Source: Gemmataceae bacterium (lineage in GTDB: Bacteria > Planctomycetota > Planctomycetia > Gemmatales > Gemmataceae). Taken from it: DNA of 64,000 nt. Location of the stretch: the NCBI GenBank assembly GCA_009692005.1, contig SHZZ01000007.1:33347-97346 (forward strand), read 5' to 3'. Below are positions 46,507 through 55,918 of the stretch, in pieces; positions within the stretch are counted from its first letter, which is position 1; each line of letters begins with the position of its first letter. The notes below the pieces were generated by a model. That model had not been told where the DNA came from and did no database searches. It was given only the letters and a program-made list of their open reading frames with translations. Made by a program: the position numbers and the translations under genes.

Positions 46507-46959
46507 ATGTTTTCGCAAACTGTCGAATATGCCCTTCGGGCCGTGGTTTTTCTCGCTAAAACTGCTCCCGCATCTTCGATTTGCGCCGAAATCGCCGCCG
46601 CAACCAAAGTCCCAAGGCCCTACATGGCCAAGGTTTTGCAAAGCCTGGTCAAGGGGGGTGTCCTCAGGTCTCAAAGAGGAGTAGGCGGGGGGATTTCCAT
46701 GAGAATTCCACCCGCGGATTTGACCCTTTTCACCGTTGTCAATGCTGTTGAACCCTTCAAAAGGATCAAGCATTGTCCGTTGGAATTGGTCTCACACGGG
46801 GTAAAACTCTGCTCGTTGCATTCCCGTGTGGACAAGGCCCTGGAAATGGTGGAGCAAGCTTTTGCCGCCACCACCCTGGCGGAAATTCTGGCCGAGCCCG
46901 CTTCCAGCGTTCCCCTGTGTGATTTTCCGCCTAAAAAGAAGGCCCTGCCACAGGTTTGA
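46507..46959 (+). CDS. Rrf2-family transcriptional regulator (NsrR/IscR-like)
   Basis: The protein has 150 residues from ATG 46507 (GGAGAGG upstream). The start MFSQTVEYALRAVVFLA and winged-helix segment IAAATKVPRPYMAKVLQSLV, with the wing RGVGGGISM, are diagnostic. Family members sense NO or redox through an Fe-S cluster held by three Cys. Here Cys about 90 and 102 fit the first and third ligands (KHCPLELVSHGVKLCSLH); the middle position is Ser followed by His, so the cluster may use other ligands. It is divergent from protoglobin. Confidence 0.9.
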   Translation: MFSQTVEYALRAVVFLAKTAPASSICAEIAAATKVPRPYMAKVLQSLVKGGVLRSQRGVGGGISMRIPPADLTLFTVVNAVEPFKRIKHCPLELVSHGVKLCSLHSRVDKALEMVEQAFAATTLAEILAEPASSVPLCDFPPKKKALPQV

Positions 46960-47154
46960 GTCGAAAAATCGCCCATTTTTTCTCAACTTCTTCCCCCTCT
47001 TTACCCAATAATAAGAAGGGGCCCCTCGCCCTGGTTGCGATTGTCCTGGAATTCCCGGCCGTGGAACGCTGTGTTCCCTTTTAGCCGGTGGCCAGTTTCC
47101 TTAACAACCGCCTCGATATCTACAATTCCCTGAACACTCAGGGACAGGTGAGCC

Positions 47155-47955
47155 ATGGTCACGGATTTAGCCAAGAAAACCATCACAAGAATTCTCAAGT
47201 TGGCGGCATTCAGCCGCTGGGGCAAAGACGCCGATTCTCCCGCCCCGGAAACGACCCGCTTTCTGCAAGGCCCGCAACGCCGCGGCTTCGAATTCTGGCG
47301 CGCTATCAAAATTTTCTTCGAACTGATCAACGGCTTCCGCACTTTTCACTTTGTCGGCCCTTGCGTAACCGTCTTCGGTTCCGCCCGCTTCGACGAGAAC
47401 CACCCTTACTACAAGCTGGCCCGCGAAGTGGGCAATGAACTGGCCAAGGTTGGTTTCACGGTCATGACCGGCGGCGGGCCGGGCATCATGGAGGCCGCCA
47501 ACCGCGGCGCCAAGGATGCCGGGGGCAAATCCCTGGGCTGCAACATCACTCTGCCCACGGAGCAGAAACACAATCCCTACCTCGACCAGTGGATCACCTT
47601 CCGCTACTTCTTTGTGCGCAAACTGATGCTGGTGAAATACTCCTATGGTTTCATCGCCATGCCAGGCGGGTTTGGCACCATCGACGAAATCTTCGAATGC
47701 CTGACCCTCATACAGACGGGAAAGATCAAGGAGTTTCCTCTGGTCTTCTTTGGCAAGGAATACTGGGAGCCGCTTTTAAATTTCATGAAGGAAAAGCTGG
47801 TTGCCGCAGGGACTATTGACCCATCCGACCTGGACAAGTTTCATGTCAGTGACAATCCGGCCGAGGCCGTTGCCCTGGTGAAAGAGACGGCGATGAAACG
47901 CTTTGGCGTCAGCTACGGCGCCACCCCATCGAGAAAATGGTACCTGTGGGAATAA
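47155..47955 (+). CDS. LOG-family (TIGR00730) Rossmann-fold protein
   Basis: The protein has 266 residues. Both signatures are intact: GGGPGIMEAANRGAKDAGG (about 104-122) and PGGFGTIDEIFE (about 170-181). Members are cytokinin riboside 5'-monophosphate phosphoribohydrolases or, more broadly, nucleotide 5'-monophosphate nucleosidases. An N-terminal extension of about 65 residues precedes the core domain (VTVFGSARF) and is longer than in minimal LOG proteins. No signal peptide. Its bacterial role is probably nucleotide salvage. Confidence 0.88.
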   Translation: MVTDLAKKTITRILKLAAFSRWGKDADSPAPETTRFLQGPQRRGFEFWRAIKIFFELINGFRTFHFVGPCVTVFGSARFDENHPYYKLAREVGNELAKVGFTVMTGGGPGIMEAANRGAKDAGGKSLGCNITLPTEQKHNPYLDQWITFRYFFVRKLMLVKYSYGFIAMPGGFGTIDEIFECLTLIQTGKIKEFPLVFFGKEYWEPLLNFMKEKLVAAGTIDPSDLDKFHVSDNPAEAVALVKETAMKRFGVSYGATPSRKWYLWE

Positions 47956-48019
47956 TTTGGCATCCATGGCCCCTTGGGGCCGAGCATCAGTGAACGGTAT
48001 TGTCCCCTCAGGGTCGCGC

Positions 48020-48874
48020 TTAATCGGTTCGAATAATCTCCCGCCACCATTCCCGGAGTTTCTCCCTTTCCTTAATATCCCTCAGGGTCCATTGATCGGA
48101 ATGGTTGGGGTAAGGGAGGTCGACAAAAGTGAAGCGCCCTTCGATTTGATTATGCTTGAGGAACCCGCGGGTTTTCGCAGTACTCACTTCGTGGCTGATG
48201 AAAACCGGGCGGTTGTTCAAACGCGCCAGGCGTTTTTTCGCTGCCTCCGCGTCACTTCCCTCATAGCCCCAAGAAATGACTCCATCGAAATGGCTGTGAC
48301 AGATAAACCCGCGCCACAGCGCCGACACCTTTTCATCCCGCAAGCCGATGAACGAGCAGCCAATGCTGCCCCGGGAAAACCCGCACAGGACTACCCTTTT
48401 AGGATCCCCGCCAAATTGCGAGCAAACTCGCTTAATGGTGCGGACCGTGTATTCCTCGGAAGCCTCTGGGTCACCCCACCAGTTGGAGGTGTTTTTCTTC
48501 CCCGCTTTGTCAACAAAAGGCAGACAGAGCCAAATGGCGCCACGGCCTGCCGTGATGCCGTACCCGAGGGAGCAGCCTTCCGGGACGCCGTCGCAGGAAT
48601 CGCCCAGCAAATTCCGGTAGCCGCCATTGCCCGCATATTCCACCAGAACCGGGTAGGTGCCCCCGGGCTTCCACTCGGGCGGCAGATAGAGCGCATGATG
48701 GATGGCGGTTCCTTTTTCCTCGGGCCAGGCTTGGCGAACGCGCTTGCCCGGACCGGGCGCCCCTTCCATCATTTTTGGAACAGTCAAATCGGGCGGAATG
48801 CTCCGCAGGTTCTCTTTTCCCTGAGTAATCAGGGCCAGAAGGACCATTAACCAAACGGAGTTAACGCTTGCCAT
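48020..48874 (-). CDS. Exported alpha/beta-hydrolase (esterase-like)
   Basis: The protein has 284 residues with a hydrophobic leader (MASVNSVWLMVLLALITQGK). The nucleophile elbow is GFSRGS (about 172-177), after RVVLC. HHALYLPPEWKPGGTYPVLV starts the fold, and a late PNHSDQW provides the likely His. It resembles poorly characterised esterase/peptidase-like hydrolases of planctomycetes. Its start overlaps the RbsD-like gene by 14 bases, so the two are co-translated. Confidence 0.8.
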   Translation of the reverse strand: MASVNSVWLMVLLALITQGKENLRSIPPDLTVPKMMEGAPGPGKRVRQAWPEEKGTAIHHALYLPPEWKPGGTYPVLVEYAGNGGYRNLLGDSCDGVPEGCSLGYGITAGRGAIWLCLPFVDKAGKKNTSNWWGDPEASEEYTVRTIKRVCSQFGGDPKRVVLCGFSRGSIGCSFIGLRDEKVSALWRGFICHSHFDGVISWGYEGSDAEAAKKRLARLNNRPVFISHEVSTAKTRGFLKHNQIEGRFTFVDLPYPNHSDQWTLRDIKEREKLREWWREIIRTD

Positions 48875-49409
48875 TATTGCCCCGCAGGATCGCCTGCCGC
48901 AGTTTCTTTTCCTGCTCAGCGCCCCAGTAACCGCAGTCGAGTTCCAAAAACACCGAAGTATAGGGCAAGGCCAACGGCGTCTTGATGATCAGCACCTTGA
49001 AGGTTTTCCCCGCCTTGTCAAGCTTGCCAATGATCTCCTCATGCGGCAACGACACCTGCTTGAATTCCTTCAGCAGCACAGCCAGATCCTGGCGGTACGC
49101 GCTTATGCCCTTGGCCTCAGCCTCGGGGACAAAAGGCAGCTCGGCATCAAGGTGAACCACCGGGCGGACATGCTTCGATTTTTTCAACAGGTCGAGAACT
49201 TCGCGGACCACCTCCACCTGGTTTCCTTCCACGGCGGCGGTTTCTATCCCCTGGCCGCTCTGCAGCGGGTAGGCGGAGTCGGCAATGACGATCCAGTTGC
49301 GATGCCCCAGGCGCGGCAGCTCTTTTTCCACCATGGCTTTCCAACCAGGTTCCGCACCCAGGGCCGGAAGGGCAAGGAAAGCCAAAGGCAGCAGCAGCAA
49401 TTTGTTCAT
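48861..49409 (-). CDS. Exported RbsD/FucU-like protein
   Basis: The protein has 182 residues with a signal peptide (MNKLLLLPLAFLALPALGAE). The body resembles the RbsD/FucU mutarotase fold: LPRLGHRNWIVIADSAYPLQ carries the conserved His and Asp, and FLELDCGYWGAEQEKKL is near the end. RbsD and FucU interconvert pyranose and furanose forms of ribose or fucose in the cytoplasm; a secreted version is unusual and its substrate is unknown. It overlaps the esterase gene downstream. Confidence 0.72.
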   Translation of the reverse strand: MNKLLLLPLAFLALPALGAEPGWKAMVEKELPRLGHRNWIVIADSAYPLQSGQGIETAAVEGNQVEVVREVLDLLKKSKHVRPVVHLDAELPFVPEAEAKGISAYRQDLAVLLKEFKQVSLPHEEIIGKLDKAGKTFKVLIIKTPLALPYTSVFLELDCGYWGAEQEKKLRQAILRGNNGKR

Positions 49410-49430
49410 GTATTCAATCCTCCAATGGAA

Positions 49431-52400
49431 TTAACCGTGGTGTGGTGGTGAAACAGCCTGCGCGACAGGCGCGCTTTCTTTTACCCGCGACGGCGACACT
49501 TTTTGAATGACGAAAAAGAACACAGGCGTGAAAAGGATTCCCAGGAAGGTGACGCCCAGCATCCCGAAAAACACTGCCGTCCCCAGCGCCTGCCGCATTT
49601 CCGCCCCAGCGCCTTCAGCGATCACCAGCGGCACCACCCCCAGGATAAAGGCAAACGAAGTCATCAAGATCGGGCGCAGGCGCAGTTTGCACGCCTCCAC
49701 CGTGGCTTCCTTCAGTTCCGTGCCGCCTTCGCGCAACTGCTTGGCAAATTCCACGATCAAGATGGCGTTCTTGCTGGCCAGGCCGACCAACACCACGAAG
49801 CCAATCTGGGTGAAGATGTTGATGTCCATGTGGAACAGCCGCACCCCCATGACGCTGGACAACAGGCACATCGGCACGACAAGAATGACAGCCAGGGGCA
49901 GCGACCAGCTTTCGTATTGAGCGGCGAGAACGAGGAAGACAAAGACGACCGCCAGGGCGAAGACGGCCAGGGCAGTGCTGCCGGCTTCCAGTTGCAAAAA
50001 GGTCAATTCGGTCCAGGAAAAGGCGAGGTCGTTGGGAATATTCTTGGCACAGACCGCTTCCACCTCGGCCACGGTCTGACCGGAGCTGACTCCCGGCCGG
50101 GAGTTGCCATAGATGGCGATGGCCGGGTACATGTTGTAACGCAGCAGCAGGTTGGGCCCGTTGGCATCAACAGCGTTGATCATGGTAGACAACGGGACGG
50201 GCGTCTTCGAGGAATTCAGCACTTTGACCAGCTTGAGTTTCTCCACGCTGGTGCGGAAATCTTCCCCCGCCATGACATTGACCTGCCAAGATCTGCCAAA
50301 CAGGTTAAAGTTATTGACATAGTAGGAACCAAAGTACCCCTGCAGGGCGGCGAAAACATCTTCAATCGCCACCTGCAGCGACAAGCACTTATCACGATCG
50401 ATCTCCAGGTAAACCCATGGGGTGTAGGCGCGAGAGCTGGTGAAAAGCCCTTGGAGCGCGGTGTTGTTATTCCCATCCACAATGATCAAGTCGCTGGTTT
50501 TTTGCAGTTCACCAATGCCGAGTGGCCCGTGGTCCTCGACCATGAACTTGAACCCGCCGGCGCTGCCCAATCCATCGACAGGCGGGGGGCCAAAGAAGGT
50601 CACCTGGGCATCGCGGATTTCCTGCCAGCACGCCTGGCGAATTTCCTCCATGATCTGGTTTGCTTGACCCTGTTTGAGCTTTTTTCTTTCCTCAAACGGC
50701 TTGAGTATGACATTGATCGACCCAAGATTAGGCCCATTGGCACCCAGGAGGAGGGACTGCCCGGACAGGGCAACGGTGTGGTCGACCCCCTCGGTCTGGC
50801 GGGCGATTTCCGCCACGCGGTCGATAACACTCGTAGTGCGCTGCACCGAGGCGGAGTCGGGCAACTGCACATTGACGAGGAAATAGCCCTTGTCCTGGGG
50901 GGGAATGAACCCGGTTGGAGTGTGCTGAAAACCCCAGTAGGTGGCGTAGAGGAGGGCGCCATACCCGGCCAGTGCGGGAAGGGCGAGTTTCAACAGCAGG
51001 CGGATCAGCCCGCCGTAGCCCCAGGTGCCCAGGGCGAAACCGCCATTGAAGAGTTTGAAAAACCAACCGAAGGTCAAATCGAGCCCGCGTTGCAGAATGT
51101 CTTTTTTGGCGCCATGGGGCTGCAGGAGCAAGGCGGCCAGTGCCGGGCTGAGCGTCAGCGAGTTAAATGCCGAGATGACGGTGGATACGGAAATAGTGAT
51201 GGCGAACTGGCGGTAGAATTGACCCGTGATGCCCGAGATGAAAGCGCAGGGGACGAAGACAGCACAGAGGACGAGCGCCACCGCGATGACCGGCCCGGTG
51301 ACTTCTTCCATGGCCTTGCGGGCCGAGTCGCGGGGAGAAAGCCCCTGCGCCAGCCAGCGCTCGACATTCTCCACCACGACGATGGCGTCATCGACGACGA
51401 TGCCGATGGCCAGCACCAGCCCGAAGAGAGAAAGGTTGTTGAGGCTGAAACCTGCGGCGGCCATGGCGGCAAAGGTGCCGATCACTGCCACAGGCACGGC
51501 GACCAAAGGAATGAGGGTGGCACGCCAGGTCTGCAGAAAAACCAGCACGACAATGCCCACCAGAAGGATGGCGTCGCGCAAGGTCTTGAACACTTCGATG
51601 ATCGATTCCTTGATGAAGGGCGTGGTGTCGTAAACGATGCGGAAGGACATTCCAGGAGGGAAGCGTTTTTTCAACTCCTCCATTTTCTGGTAGATGCCCT
51701 TGGCCGTGGCCAGGGCATTGGAACCGGGAAGCTGGTAGACCGACAAGGCGACGGAAGGCTGGCCATCGAGCTTGCAAATCTGGTCGTACTGCTGGGACCC
51801 GAGTTCCACTCGAGCCACATCTTTTAATCGAACGAGGGCGGCGACCGGCTTACTACGGCCAGCCTGACCGGCGCGAAGGATGACATTTTCGAACTCTTCA
51901 ACCTGGGAAAGGCGGCCGAGGGCGGTGATGATCAGTTGCATTTGCTGTCCGGGCGGCGCCGGCTGCTGCCCGATCGACCCGGCGGCCACTTGTAAATTCT
52001 GCTGGCTGAGGGCGTTGATGACATCCGCGGGGGTTAGGCCCAAGGCCGCCATTTTTTCCGGGTTTAACCAGGCCCGCATCGAGTAATCCCGCTGGCCCAT
52101 GTAGGTGACATTGCCGATGCCGGGCAGGCGCAGCAGCTCGTCGCGAATCTGAATAGTCGCGTAGTTGGAAAGAAACAAGTCGTTGAACACCAATTGGCCG
52201 TCCGCCTTTTTCTCTGAAAGCAGATTGATGATCATCATGATGCTGGGCGAAACCTTCTTCACAGCCACGCCCTCGCGCTGCACCAAGTCCGGAATGTTGG
52301 GCAGCCCCAGCGACACCCGGTTCTGCACCAGCACCTGCGCCATGTTGGGATCCATGCCCAGCTTGAAAGTCACCAGCAAGGTGTAGTTCCCGTCGTTGGT

Positions 52401-52649
52401 GCATTGCGACGACATGTACAGCATGTTTTCCACGCCGGACACTTGCTGCTCGATGGGAGCGGCGACAGTGTCGAGAACCGTCTGGGCGTTGGCGCCAGGA
52501 TAGCTGGCGGTGACCAAAACGGCAGGCGGAGTAATGTCTGGATACTGCGCGATGGGAAGCGAGGTGAGGGCCACGGCTCCGGCAATGGTGAAAACAATGG
52601 AAAGGACGGTGGCGAAGATCGGCCGGTCGATGAAAAAGTGGGAAATCAT
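49431..52649 (-). CDS. RND efflux pump, second tandem copy (HAE1 type)
   Basis: The protein has 1072 residues and twelve expected membrane segments. It starts MISHFFIDRPIFATVLSIVF and carries the TM4 proton-relay motif GIVVDDAIVVVENVERW. PGSNALATAKGI and AAQYESWSLPLAVILVVPM are HAE1 hallmarks. It is a proton-driven inner-membrane exporter of hydrophobic or amphiphilic compounds. Its ATG overlaps the stop of the first pump gene (ATGA). The segment around TM2-TM4 is almost identical to that copy, unlike the porter loops. Confidence 0.95.
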   Translation of the reverse strand: MISHFFIDRPIFATVLSIVFTIAGAVALTSLPIAQYPDITPPAVLVTASYPGANAQTVLDTVAAPIEQQVSGVENMLYMSSQCTNDGNYTLLVTFKLGMDPNMAQVLVQNRVSLGLPNIPDLVQREGVAVKKVSPSIMMIINLLSEKKADGQLVFNDLFLSNYATIQIRDELLRLPGIGNVTYMGQRDYSMRAWLNPEKMAALGLTPADVINALSQQNLQVAAGSIGQQPAPPGQQMQLIITALGRLSQVEEFENVILRAGQAGRSKPVAALVRLKDVARVELGSQQYDQICKLDGQPSVALSVYQLPGSNALATAKGIYQKMEELKKRFPPGMSFRIVYDTTPFIKESIIEVFKTLRDAILLVGIVVLVFLQTWRATLIPLVAVPVAVIGTFAAMAAAGFSLNNLSLFGLVLAIGIVVDDAIVVVENVERWLAQGLSPRDSARKAMEEVTGPVIAVALVLCAVFVPCAFISGITGQFYRQFAITISVSTVISAFNSLTLSPALAALLLQPHGAKKDILQRGLDLTFGWFFKLFNGGFALGTWGYGGLIRLLLKLALPALAGYGALLYATYWGFQHTPTGFIPPQDKGYFLVNVQLPDSASVQRTTSVIDRVAEIARQTEGVDHTVALSGQSLLLGANGPNLGSINVILKPFEERKKLKQGQANQIMEEIRQACWQEIRDAQVTFFGPPPVDGLGSAGGFKFMVEDHGPLGIGELQKTSDLIIVDGNNNTALQGLFTSSRAYTPWVYLEIDRDKCLSLQVAIEDVFAALQGYFGSYYVNNFNLFGRSWQVNVMAGEDFRTSVEKLKLVKVLNSSKTPVPLSTMINAVDANGPNLLLRYNMYPAIAIYGNSRPGVSSGQTVAEVEAVCAKNIPNDLAFSWTELTFLQLEAGSTALAVFALAVVFVFLVLAAQYESWSLPLAVILVVPMCLLSSVMGVRLFHMDINIFTQIGFVVLVGLASKNAILIVEFAKQLREGGTELKEATVEACKLRLRPILMTSFAFILGVVPLVIAEGAGAEMRQALGTAVFFGMLGVTFLGILFTPVFFFVIQKVSPSRVKESAPVAQAVSPPHHG

Positions 52650-55600
52650 GGCGCTCCTTGGCGGCGTTTCCGCAGTTGTCCGACCAGTTGCAGCAGGCCC
52701 AGGGTGGCCAGGGTCAGGAGGACCAGGAAGAACTTGCTCAGGGCGCGGGCCAGGGGGGAATTAAGGGTGCGGCTCTCGCCCATTTTTTGAATGAGAAAGA
52801 AGAAAACCGGGGTGTAAAGGAGGCCCAGGAAGGTGACCCCAAGCATTCCAGCGAAGACCGCCACGCCCAGGGCCTTGCGCATTTCCGCCCCGGCGCCCTG
52901 CGCCAAAACCAAAGGCAGCACCCCGAGAATGAAGGCAAACGAGGTCATCAGGATTGGCCTTAAGCGCAAGCGGCAAGCCTCCAGCGTCGCTTCTTCCACC
53001 TCTTTTCCTTCTTCGCGCAATTGCCGTGCGAACTCCACGATCAGGATGGCATTTTTGCTGGAAAGGCCGACCAGGACCACCATGCCGATCTTGGTAAACA
53101 GGTTGATACCCGTCATGCCGAGGACGCACCCCGCCATGGCGGAAAGTAAGCACAAGGGCACGGCCAAAATGACCGCAATGGGCAGGCTCCAGCTTTCGTA
53201 CTGCGCCGCCAGAACCAAAAACACAAAGACTACGGCCAGGGGGAAGACGATGGCGTTGCGCCAATCTTGTCCCTCCATGATTTGCAGCAGGCTCAGTTCC
53301 GACCATTCGGTTTTCATGGAAGGGGGCAGTGTATTGCTGGCGAGCTGGCTCACTTTATCGATCGCCTGGCCAGAACTGAGAAGCCAGGGCAGAGGAACGC
53401 CATTGACCGGGGCGGCGCGGTAGAGGTTGTAGCGCATGACCATTCCAGGGCCGGTGGCGGGGCGAACATCAACCAGAGAGCCGAGTGGGACCATCTTTCC
53501 CTCCTGGCTCGGGACCTGGATCAGGTTCAAGTTTTGCGTATCGCCACGGAACTCCGGCTCCGACATCAGCAAGACCTGCCAGAACCTGCCGAAGGCGTTA
53601 AAGTTGTTGACAAAATAAGATCCCATCTGGGTGTTGAACGCCTTGTTGATGGCGCTGACATCGACAAGCAACTCGCGGGCTTTCATGCGGTCGATGTCAG
53701 CGAACAGTTGCGGGGACCTGCCCTGGTAAAGAGAAAAGAAGACAAACAGCCCGTTTATAGTGTCCTTTTTATCAAGGAGACTGTTGGTGGCGTCGAACAG
53801 TTCCCCGGACCCGAGGTCGCCACGGTCTTCCACCATGAGTTTGAAGCCGCTGGCGTTGCCCAGCCCCTGGATGGAGGGTGCGCCCATGACCGTGACTTGG
53901 GCTTCGCGAATCACTTGGGCAAATTTTTGCCTCAGGTCGATGGCCACCCGGTTGGCGGAAATTTTCGGCCGTTCCGGAAACGGCTTCAAAATGACAAACA
54001 TCGAGCCGTTGTTGGAGGAAAAGGCGTTCAACAACAGCGAGTAGCCGGACACCGTCATGGTGTGGCCCACGCCTTCCGTCTCCAGGGCGATTTTCTCGAT
54101 CTTTTCCACCAGTTCCTTGCTGCGTTCGACCGAGGCGCCAGGGGGCAGAACCACATTGACGAGCAAATACCCCTGATCCTGGTCGGGGATGAACCCCTGG
54201 GGAATAAGGGGAAAGGCCGCGCCGGTCGCCCCGAGCAAGAGCCCATAAAGGACAAGCATGACCAGAGACAGGCGAAGGGTTTTCCTCACGGACCAGGAAT
54301 AAAGAAGGGTGCAGCGGGCAAAAACGAACTCGAAGGATTTGAAAAACCAGCCGAGGGCCAGGTTGAGCAATCGTTGCAGCAAATCAGGTTTGGCTCCATG
54401 CGGTTGCAACAGAAGGGCGGCCAGCGCCGGGCTAAGCGTCAGTGAGTTGATCGCGGAAAGAACCGTGGAGACAGCAATGGTGACGGCGAACTGAACAAAG
54501 AATTCTCCGGTGATGCCGGAGATAAAAGCGCAAGGGATAAATACCGCGCAAAGAACCAGGGCGACGGCAATTACCGGCCCTGTGACTTCTTCCATGGCTT
54601 TGCGCGCCGAATCTCGCGGCGACAATCCTTGCTGCAGCCAGCGCTCCACATTTTCCACCACCACGATGGCGTCATCGACCACGATGCCGATTGCCAGCAC
54701 CAGGCCAAAGAGCGAGATATTGTTGATGGAAAACCCCAACACGGCCATGAAGGCAAAGGTGCCGATAATGGCCACAGGCACCGCCACCAGGGGAATCAGG
54801 GTGGCGCGCCAGCTTTGCAAAAACACCAGGACGACTATGCCCACGAGGATGATGGCGTCGCGCAAGGTTTTGAACACTTCCCGAATGCTATCCTGAATGA
54901 AGGGGGTGGTGTCGTGGACGATCTTGTAGGCCAGCCCCGGTGGGAAGCGTTTTTCCAACTCCTTCATTTTTTTCTTCACGGCGTCGCCTACTTCCAGGGC
55001 ATTGGTGCCGGGAAGCTGAAACACCGCCATGGTCAACGCAGGCTGGCCGTCCACCGTCGAGGACATGTCATAGCGCTGGCCCCCGAGTTCCACCCGCGCC
55101 ACATCGCCCAGTCGCAGAATCCGCGGCGACACCTGGCCTTCCTTCCCATTGACCACGCGCAGGATGATGTTGCTGAATTGCTCGGCCTCGGGGAGCCGGC
55201 CCAAGGCCGAGACAGGGATTTGCGTCTCCTGCCCGCCCGGCGCTGGTTCCACTCCGATCTGCCCGCCGGCAAAGGGCGCGTTTTGGTTTTTGATGGCGTT
55301 AATCAAATCGTCAGTTGACAGGCCCCGGGCAGCCAGCTTTTGCGGATCGACCCAGGCCCGAATCGCATAATCCCGCTGACCCAAAAACACCACATCGCTG
55401 ACCCCCGCCAGCCGAAAGACCTCGTCCTTGGCGTGAATGGTGGCATAGTTGGAAAGGTAGATGTCGTCGTAACGGCGATCAGGAGAATAAAAGTTGATCG
55501 CCAGGAGGATGCTTGGTGATTTCTTCTTGATCATCAGCCCTTGCTTTTGCACCTGGCTGGGAAGTTGCGGCACCGCCAGGTTGACCCGGTTTTGCACCGC

Positions 55601-55918
55601 CACCAGGGCGTTGTTCAAATCGGTTCCCAGGCCAAAGGTGATCGTAAGATTGTACATCCCGGTGTTGTCGCAGGTGGAAAACATGTAAAGCATGTTTTCC
55701 ACGCCGTTCACTTGCTGCTCGATGGGAGCGGCCACGGTATCCGCGACAACCTGGGCGCTGGCGCCGGGGTAATTCACTGTCACCTGAACGGTGGGTGGGG
55801 CAATGTCGGGATACTGGGCCACGGGAAGGGAATCGAGGGCTAAAGCTCCCGCAATTACCAGAAACGCCGACAACACCGCGGCAAAGATAGGCCGGTCAAT
55901 GAAAAAGTGGCTGATCAC
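52646..55918 (-). CDS. RND efflux pump, first tandem copy (HAE1 type)
   Basis: The protein has 1090 residues and starts at GTG 55918, overlapping the last base of the adaptor stop (TAGTG). Motifs are MISHFFIDRPIFAAVLSAFL, GIVVDDAIVVVENVERW and AAQYESWSLPIAVILAVPLC. A C-terminal tail of about 35 residues (after FFLIQKM) holds an extra hydrophobic segment. Two pump genes behind one adaptor recall MdtB-MdtC, which assemble as a heterotrimer; the same could hold here. Confidence 0.95.
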   Translation of the reverse strand: MISHFFIDRPIFAAVLSAFLVIAGALALDSLPVAQYPDIAPPTVQVTVNYPGASAQVVADTVAAPIEQQVNGVENMLYMFSTCDNTGMYNLTITFGLGTDLNNALVAVQNRVNLAVPQLPSQVQKQGLMIKKKSPSILLAINFYSPDRRYDDIYLSNYATIHAKDEVFRLAGVSDVVFLGQRDYAIRAWVDPQKLAARGLSTDDLINAIKNQNAPFAGGQIGVEPAPGGQETQIPVSALGRLPEAEQFSNIILRVVNGKEGQVSPRILRLGDVARVELGGQRYDMSSTVDGQPALTMAVFQLPGTNALEVGDAVKKKMKELEKRFPPGLAYKIVHDTTPFIQDSIREVFKTLRDAIILVGIVVLVFLQSWRATLIPLVAVPVAIIGTFAFMAVLGFSINNISLFGLVLAIGIVVDDAIVVVENVERWLQQGLSPRDSARKAMEEVTGPVIAVALVLCAVFIPCAFISGITGEFFVQFAVTIAVSTVLSAINSLTLSPALAALLLQPHGAKPDLLQRLLNLALGWFFKSFEFVFARCTLLYSWSVRKTLRLSLVMLVLYGLLLGATGAAFPLIPQGFIPDQDQGYLLVNVVLPPGASVERSKELVEKIEKIALETEGVGHTMTVSGYSLLLNAFSSNNGSMFVILKPFPERPKISANRVAIDLRQKFAQVIREAQVTVMGAPSIQGLGNASGFKLMVEDRGDLGSGELFDATNSLLDKKDTINGLFVFFSLYQGRSPQLFADIDRMKARELLVDVSAINKAFNTQMGSYFVNNFNAFGRFWQVLLMSEPEFRGDTQNLNLIQVPSQEGKMVPLGSLVDVRPATGPGMVMRYNLYRAAPVNGVPLPWLLSSGQAIDKVSQLASNTLPPSMKTEWSELSLLQIMEGQDWRNAIVFPLAVVFVFLVLAAQYESWSLPIAVILAVPLCLLSAMAGCVLGMTGINLFTKIGMVVLVGLSSKNAILIVEFARQLREEGKEVEEATLEACRLRLRPILMTSFAFILGVLPLVLAQGAGAEMRKALGVAVFAGMLGVTFLGLLYTPVFFFLIQKMGESRTLNSPLARALSKFFLVLLTLATLGLLQLVGQLRKRRQGAP

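Noticed and set aside
47968..47981. Palindrome GGCCCCTTGGGGCC after the LOG-family gene
   Set aside because: It has no loop space and no T-run, so it is not a convincing terminator. The site may be chance in GC-rich DNA.
49503..51827. A 774-codon open frame on the plus strand
   Set aside because: It is antisense to the second RND pump gene and follows its codon periodicity. Its protein is rich in His, Gln and Arg with no recognisable domain.
53267..54445. A 392-codon plus-strand frame
   Set aside because: It is antisense to the first RND pump gene, which is certain.
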